A stretch of DNA of 64,000 nt from JBLWXV01 sp048267245 (GTDB lineage Bacteria > Bdellovibrionota > Bacteriovoracia > Bacteriovoracales > Bacteriovoracaceae). The notes beneath the pieces were generated by a model. It saw only the letters and a list, made by a program, of their open reading frames with translations, had not been told where the DNA came from and did not search any database. The stretch's first letter is position 1, and the number at the start of each line of letters is the position of its first letter. The position numbers and the translations under genes are program-made. Shown in pieces: positions 59,665-64,000 of this stretch. Where the stretch lies: positions 62,001 through 126,000 of the forward strand of contig JBLWXV010000001.1 in NCBI GenBank assembly GCA_048267245.1, in the 5' to 3' direction.

Positions 59665-60424
59665 GCTCCTTTACTTTACTAAGTGATTGGGCCAATAGAT
59701 CTTTCGTTTCTGGTGGCCATTCTTTTTTATATTGATGTCGATACATCAGTTCAAAGAAATCAATTACTTCTTTATCTTTTGGAATTACACTTCCGGCCCA
59801 CTTATCTCTTGAGGCAAAGAGTTCTTCCATCTGCGTGCGAGTTTTTGCTTGAGCAATCTTTTCTTTCCAGTCAATAGTGGTGACTAATCCACTTCCATTA
59901 GGACGTCGCCTCTTACTCCACCAACGATATGACATCAAAAGGACTATCGACAATGTAAGTAGCGCCAATCCTATTTTGAGCCAAGCGATGGCCTTAGGTA
60001 GATGAATATTTTGGTCAAGAGCGACAAATTTCTCAGAAACAGGCTTTACTTCCTCAACTACTCCAGAAGTAATTGTTAGACCATAATAACTCTCGTTAAA
60101 CTTTATTACTCCGCCGAGATTATTTTCCTTTGTATTAAGGGGAACCATAACTAGATCCGCAACCAAGGCCTCTTCATTATTTTCTGACTCTCTAGCGCGA
60201 CTCACTTTGCCAACATACCACTTTCCCCCCGGCAAGGTCGTCCCCTCAAGTGACTTAATGTCAGCTACCTTTATCATTCCTTTTGGAAAAAATATTATTT
60301 CGGCCTGGTAGATATCTCCCATCACAAAGGGTGGCCGCTCCTTAATCTGAATCGTAGCCTTCTGGTTTGCAAAAGCTTCAAAACTAATGAGAAATAGAAG
60401 AATCATCATTAGGTGACGGATCAT
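59642..60424 (-). CDS. Membrane protein of the Bat operon
   Basis: A 260-residue protein: signal peptide (residues 1-19), beta-rich periplasmic domain of about 130 residues (ERPPFVMGDIYQAEIIFFPKGM), one membrane helix (LKIGLALLTLSIVLLMSYRWW), a basic RRRR-like patch and a cytoplasmic helical domain. The order periplasmic domain, helix, cytoplasmic tail is that of DUF4381-type proteins that sit between DUF58 and VWA genes in MoxR operons. Its job is unknown. Confidence 0.65.
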   Translation of the reverse strand: MIRHLMMILLFLISFEAFANQKATIQIKERPPFVMGDIYQAEIIFFPKGMIKVADIKSLEGTTLPGGKWYVGKVSRARESENNEEALVADLVMVPLNTKENNLGGVIKFNESYYGLTITSGVVEEVKPVSEKFVALDQNIHLPKAIAWLKIGLALLTLSIVLLMSYRWWSKRRRPNGSGLVTTIDWKEKIAQAKTRTQMEELFASRDKWAGSVIPKDKEVIDFFELMYRHQYKKEWPPETKDLLAQSLSKVKERASDKLS

Positions 60425-61254
60425 TGAGTCATCACCCTGATAAAATTGTCGAGATAGTTGTCAGATACCCACAGGTCTTTTACATGAAGACCCTCGAGAT
60501 CTAGTTCGTTTTGTTTCAATGTATTAACACTTACTGGAGATGAATACTTAAAGGCATCAATGAAGAATTTAACCTTATTTCCCTTATCTAGATCACAGAG
60601 AAGTCTAAAGGCGTGTACGTTTCTTTGATGAAGAATCCGCTTTAAATCATCCCCTTTAGGGAAGCGATAATAATCCGAGAGAATAATAACCTCACGACTT
60701 CTTTTTAAATGAAGCAATATTTCTCGCGTACTAATCTCCTTTAATTTTGGATTATCGACTGGAAAGAGACGATTGACCTTGCCATCTTTTCCAAGAACTC
60801 CCTTGTCCTCCAAGAACTTAAAGAGGCGAATAATTCCTCTATCTCCATTGGCAAATGGGATGTCCCACACTTCTTCTCCAAGAACAATCACTCGCACACG
60901 GTCATTTGTCTCCTTACAAAGGAGATAAAGTAAGCAAATGATTTCAAGAGCTGCCTGAAGTTTGGTTACACCTTCATGACCGACAAACATTGTCTCTGAA
61001 AGATCGAGCAAAATATTGATTTCGACGTTTCTCTCTTCTTCAAACGTCTTTACAAAGGTCATATTGGTTTTAGCAGTCAACTTCCAATCAATAAATCGAA
61101 CATCATCTCCATGGGCATAAACCTGATGCTCTTTGAATTGAAGTCCACTTCCTCTAAAGCTTGATTTTAGAGCACCAACAGCAAAGGCATTGGAACGCTT
61201 AAAGAGCATTCCCTTCATTTTGCCAACTTGCTTGTGAACTTCTTTCAAATCCAT
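60421..61254 (-). CDS. DUF58 protein of the MoxR/Bat operon
   Basis: A 277-residue soluble DUF58 protein. The signature HQVYAHGDDVRFIDWKLTAKTNMTFVKTFEEERNVEINILLDLSETM is present near residues 42-92, where the last part resembles a VWA MIDAS (DLSETM). It regularly pairs with MoxR and VWA proteins. A chaperone-adaptor role between MoxR and a membrane client is inferred. It is two bases from moxR. Confidence 0.9.
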   Translation of the reverse strand: MDLKEVHKQVGKMKGMLFKRSNAFAVGALKSSFRGSGLQFKEHQVYAHGDDVRFIDWKLTAKTNMTFVKTFEEERNVEINILLDLSETMFVGHEGVTKLQAALEIICLLYLLCKETNDRVRVIVLGEEVWDIPFANGDRGIIRLFKFLEDKGVLGKDGKVNRLFPVDNPKLKEISTREILLHLKRSREVIILSDYYRFPKGDDLKRILHQRNVHAFRLLCDLDKGNKVKFFIDAFKYSSPVSVNTLKQNELDLEGLHVKDLWVSDNYLDNFIRVMTQ

Positions 61255-61256
61255 TA

Positions 61257-62207
61257 CTAGACCATTCTCTCCCCAAGATCTGAAACGATCTTGCGAACAT
61301 TGAGATTATCAATTTGGGCCTCATAGCTAAGAAGTACTCTGTGACCCAAGACCTGTGGTACAACTTTTTGAATGTGATCTGGGCTTACGTAGTCTGATCC
61401 ATCAAGAAAGGCAATAAACTTACCAATGCGATAGAGCCAAATTGAAGCGCGCGGACTGGCCCCAGCGAGTATTGCCCCGTCATACTTTTTTTGGAAATAC
61501 TCGTTACCTGGCCTGGTTGAGTGAACCAATCTAACAATGTAATCCTTTATCTTTTCATCCACATAAACTTTCTCAACTGCGTCTTGGAGTTCAAGAATAT
61601 CATCGGTTGAAAGAATAGCTTGGAGTTCACTCAGGGGATTTCTTCTTAAGTCCAAAATGCTTTTTTCAGAGGCTGAATCTGGATAATCTACATAAATCTT
61701 CATCATGAATCGATCGAGCTGTGCCTCGGGAAGTTGATATGTCCCCTCCTGCTCAATTGGGTTTTGTGTTGCGAGTACAACAAATGGTGAGCTCAATCTA
61801 TGAGTCGCATCTCCAATTGTTACTTGCTTTTCTGCCATTGCCTCTAGCAGTGCAGACTGAACCTTGGCCGGACTTCTATTAATTTCATCGGCCAAGAGCA
61901 GCTGAGTAAAGATTGGACCAAACTTAGTTGTAAACTCCTCTCTTTGCTGGCTATATACCATTGTCCCAATGAGGTCAGAAGGTAGAAGATCTGGAGTGAA
62001 CTGCACCCTTTTAAAGTTAAGGTCACACAATTTACTCATTGTTGAGACACTCATCGTCTTTCCAAGGCCAGGCATCCCCTCAATTAGTAAGTGTCCTTCA
62101 CACACTAGGGCGCACATAATGGAGTCGAGCAATTCATCCTGCCCAAAGATAAATGACTTTGCTTTGGTCAAAATAGAGTTGATTTTCTCTCTTAAAACAT
62201 CACTCAC
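61257..62207 (-). CDS. MoxR-type AAA+ ATPase
   Basis: A 316-residue AAA+ ATPase of the MoxR class. Walker A GMPGLGKTMS, Walker B LLLADEINRSPAKVQSALLEAMAE, sensor 1 ATQNPIEQEGTYQLPEAQLDRF and sensor 2 GASPRASIWLYRIGKF are intact. MoxR ATPases remodel or load metal or partners on VWA proteins. It starts three bases after the methyltransferase stop. Confidence 0.93.
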   Translation of the reverse strand: MSDVLREKINSILTKAKSFIFGQDELLDSIMCALVCEGHLLIEGMPGLGKTMSVSTMSKLCDLNFKRVQFTPDLLPSDLIGTMVYSQQREEFTTKFGPIFTQLLLADEINRSPAKVQSALLEAMAEKQVTIGDATHRLSSPFVVLATQNPIEQEGTYQLPEAQLDRFMMKIYVDYPDSASEKSILDLRRNPLSELQAILSTDDILELQDAVEKVYVDEKIKDYIVRLVHSTRPGNEYFQKKYDGAILAGASPRASIWLYRIGKFIAFLDGSDYVSPDHIQKVVPQVLGHRVLLSYEAQIDNLNVRKIVSDLGERMV

Positions 62208-62210
62208 AAC

Positions 62211-63368
62211 TTACTCCTTACAGATATAGAGAAGATATTTAATATACATGCTTTTATCACTTAGGCTCGTCATCGGATGGTCAATATCTTGTAAACCAAT
62301 ATCTACGAGCTGCAACTTTTTCGAATATTTACTTGAATTTTTTAATACCAACAGATCGAGATCCTTATGATCGATTCCATGAGTGCAAGAAGAAAAGGCA
62401 AAGAGAGTTCCTGGTTTTAAGCGCGGGAGTATTCTTTTGACCAACCCCTCGTATCCCAAAAGGGCCTCTCGTTTTTTATCCTGCCCTTTTTTAAAGGCTG
62501 GTGGATCGCAGATAATGAGATCGTATTCATTATCATCCTTTAGCTCATCGAGGTATTTTGTCACATTCGATCTTATAAATTTTGACCCCGGAACATTGCC
62601 ATAAGTTGAGAATAATTCATCAAAATCATTTTCAAGATCTGCCTGATCAACACAGTGAACTTGTGAGCCGAGGTGGCAGTGAAAGGGAATTGACCAGCTA
62701 CCTAGATAGGAATAGAGATCAAGAACTTTTTCCGGTTTGAAGTTTCTCTTCTTAAAAAACTCAAACAGACGCGTTCTATTAGCTCGGTGGTCGTAGTAAA
62801 AGCCTGTTTTTTGAAACCTCTCGCGACCTATTGAATACTCTACCGCCTGTTCTTTAATGATAATTCGTTCTGGGTAAGTAGGAGTTACGGCCAGTAAGTC
62901 TTCACCAGGCTCAGGTTTCACGCTTTCACAAATCAATAGGGCCGGAAATTCCTGCGCTAGCACCTTGAGAATCGTACTTCCCATCCTCTGCGCCCCTAAC
63001 AAGTGGTACTGAACAATGATGAGGTTTTCAAACTGATCTATGACTAGACCTGGAATTCCATCAGATGAGCCAAAGAATAATCGCCCCGATTGTTCCGGCA
63101 AATACTTTCGGCGATATTGTATTGCTTCAAGGAGAGAGGCTTCTACATGAGCTTGACCATCCCTTCCCTTATATTCAGAAACAAGGCGCGCTACCTTTCC
63201 GTCTGTTCGGAAGGGATTAAAGTGCGCCAAGTATTCCTTAGCAGATCGCTTATTGACTAGAATTCCCCACTCACCAGGTGTTGAGCTTTTGATAGAACCC
63301 TCAATGGATTTTTCAAATACAATATCGCCAGATTGACTGGCATTCTGTTCAAAATTGTATCTCTTCAA
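62211..63368 (-). CDS. RlmI-like class I SAM-dependent RNA methyltransferase
   Basis: A 385-residue enzyme of the RlmI/RlmK-type 23S rRNA cytosine methyltransferase group. A small PUA-like N-terminal domain is followed by an EEHD region (FGSSDGIPGLVIDQFENLIIVQ) and the Rossmann core: VLDLYSYLGSWSIPF (SAM motif I), VHCVDQ (motif II), and the catalytic LIICDPPAFKKGQ plus FSSCTHGID with the conserved Cys. The specific target base is inferred. It runs into moxR within three bases, so it belongs to the same transcript. Confidence 0.85.
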   Translation of the reverse strand: MKRYNFEQNASQSGDIVFEKSIEGSIKSSTPGEWGILVNKRSAKEYLAHFNPFRTDGKVARLVSEYKGRDGQAHVEASLLEAIQYRRKYLPEQSGRLFFGSSDGIPGLVIDQFENLIIVQYHLLGAQRMGSTILKVLAQEFPALLICESVKPEPGEDLLAVTPTYPERIIIKEQAVEYSIGRERFQKTGFYYDHRANRTRLFEFFKKRNFKPEKVLDLYSYLGSWSIPFHCHLGSQVHCVDQADLENDFDELFSTYGNVPGSKFIRSNVTKYLDELKDDNEYDLIICDPPAFKKGQDKKREALLGYEGLVKRILPRLKPGTLFAFSSCTHGIDHKDLDLLVLKNSSKYSKKLQLVDIGLQDIDHPMTSLSDKSMYIKYLLYICKE

Positions 63369-63378
63369 AGCGTACCAA

Positions 63379-64000
63379 CTACTGTTTGTTATTCATGATA
63401 TATGAAGCAGCTTTTCCAGTATTCACTTCATACTTAGTGAAATTAATTGTGTATTCGTTTTCCTGAGGCTTAGGCTTATCCTTGACCTCATCAGGTAAAA
63501 TCAGGCTCTGGGTCATCTTAACTTTAATTTCAGACGGCAGCCCGATTCCCGCAATGGCCTCATACTCGAAATCCATCTTGGTGCTCATATTAACATTGCC
63601 AGCTGTTGACTGTGTTTCCATTGACGAGAGAACCCACTTATTCTGGCTCCATCTCTTTGTTTCAAAGTCAAAGCTCGTCTCAGTACTTCCAGCAGGGCTG
63701 AATGTGTGAAACTTCTTCAAGAGATTTCTCTTATCAAAATCTAATTGAACTCTATTAATTGTTCTCGTGTGAGTCTTGTCTTCACCCATGAGCTTAATGC
63801 CAGTCGAAGAATTTTCTTTCTTAAAGCTATAGGGCCTAAAACGACTTGAAAAATCCTCAGGGATAACAAAATCAAGCCTTGTGAGAATGAGTCCAATCAA
63901 CTCGGCTTTAAGTTCTTTAAAACCATTTGGAAGTCCCTCGATATCAACACGATATTCTCCAGGGAAGATCCAATGCACTTTGTAGTAGACATCAATAAGT
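63379..64000 (-). CDS. Unknown protein, 5' part outside the window
   Basis: An open frame continues without a stop from the window edge to the stop at 63379. A GTG at 63978 is the first in-frame start seen, but the preceding seven codons (including LIDVYYK) are also open, so the gene most likely begins beyond 64000. The visible 200 or so residues are beta-strand rich (HWIFPGEYRVDIEGLP, RVQLDFDKRNLLKKFHTFSP, KMDFEYEAIAGIGLPSEIKVKM) with a short helical C-terminus (SYIMNNKQ). This could be a lipid-binding outer-membrane-associated beta protein. I do not recognise the family. It precedes the methyltransferase gene by ten bases. Confidence 0.45.
   Translation of the reverse strand, partial: LIDVYYKVHWIFPGEYRVDIEGLPNGFKELKAELIGLILTRLDFVIPEDFSSRFRPYSFKKENSSTGIKLMGEDKTHTRTINRVQLDFDKRNLLKKFHTFSPAGSTETSFDFETKRWSQNKWVLSSMETQSTAGNVNMSTKMDFEYEAIAGIGLPSEIKVKMTQSLILPDEVKDKPKPQENEYTINFTKYEVNTGKAASYIMNNKQ

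Overview
The window is an almost gap-free chromosomal core region of an AT-leaning Gram-negative bacterium. It has an outer membrane (a POTRA/beta-barrel Omp85 protein with a TamB partner, the PilQ secretin) and a complete type IVa pilus machine. Its pil gene order closely follows the one known from Myxococcus xanthus. That order, the ABC-transporter pair inside the pil cluster, the Bat/MoxR operon and several families with deltaproteobacterial flavour best fit the Bdellovibrionota, probably the Bacteriovorax/Halobacteriovorax/Peredibacter side. This placement is inference; no rRNA is present. I found no tRNA, rRNA, CRISPR array, insertion sequence, prophage or integron, and no gene-free stretch over 300 bases. 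The longest gene-poor gaps are upstream of pilA (about 250 bases) and recA (about 220 bases).

Left part (1-18.5 kb), mixed strands: a UbiB-type ABC1 kinase; a plus-strand run of a membrane protein, a small zinc-ribbon protein, greA, recG, an FHA protein and an alpha/beta hydrolase; a minus-strand standalone CcmI-tail-like protein and a divergent RelA/SpoT-fold protein; pgpA; recA-recX; alaS; an OppA-type lipoprotein; several small unknowns, including a 78-residue protein resembling a histidine-kinase phosphoacceptor helix; a long-chain acyl-CoA synthetase; and rpoZ. Middle (18.5-39.3 kb), all minus strand: lon with an AMIN-like gene; a matrixin metalloprotease with a partner; an unusual UvrA paralogue; rplM-rpsI; and a long set aroQ-efp-accB-accC-TPR-tamB-tamA that joins fatty-acid supply to outer-membrane assembly.

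The pilus region (39.3-53.6 kb) reads, in transcription order, pilB-pilT-pilC, pilA, an ABC ATPase and permease (PilH/PilI position), pilD, then pilM-N-O-P-Q and a TPR gene. Only one gene in it, a membrane-anchored TPR protein, points the other way, and it sits exactly where myxobacteria carry pilG. The pilS-pilR two-component pair, which in Myxococcus lies between pilC and pilA, is absent. A good sigma-70-like promoter precedes pilM.

The right end (53.7-64 kb) is one tightly overlapping minus-strand transcription unit: an unknown protein (start outside the window), an RlmI-like methyltransferase, MoxR ATPase, DUF58, a membrane protein, BatA, a BatB-BatC fusion, BatD, ribF and a short aroE.

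The points most worth a second look are helically phased ACGC repeats and a TTAC-N4-GTAA palindrome upstream of recA, the divergent alarmone-synthetase-like protein, the UvrA paralogue in which one of the two ATPase sites has lost its key residues, and the inverted gene at the pilG position. No wholly new multi-gene defence-type or mobile system was seen.
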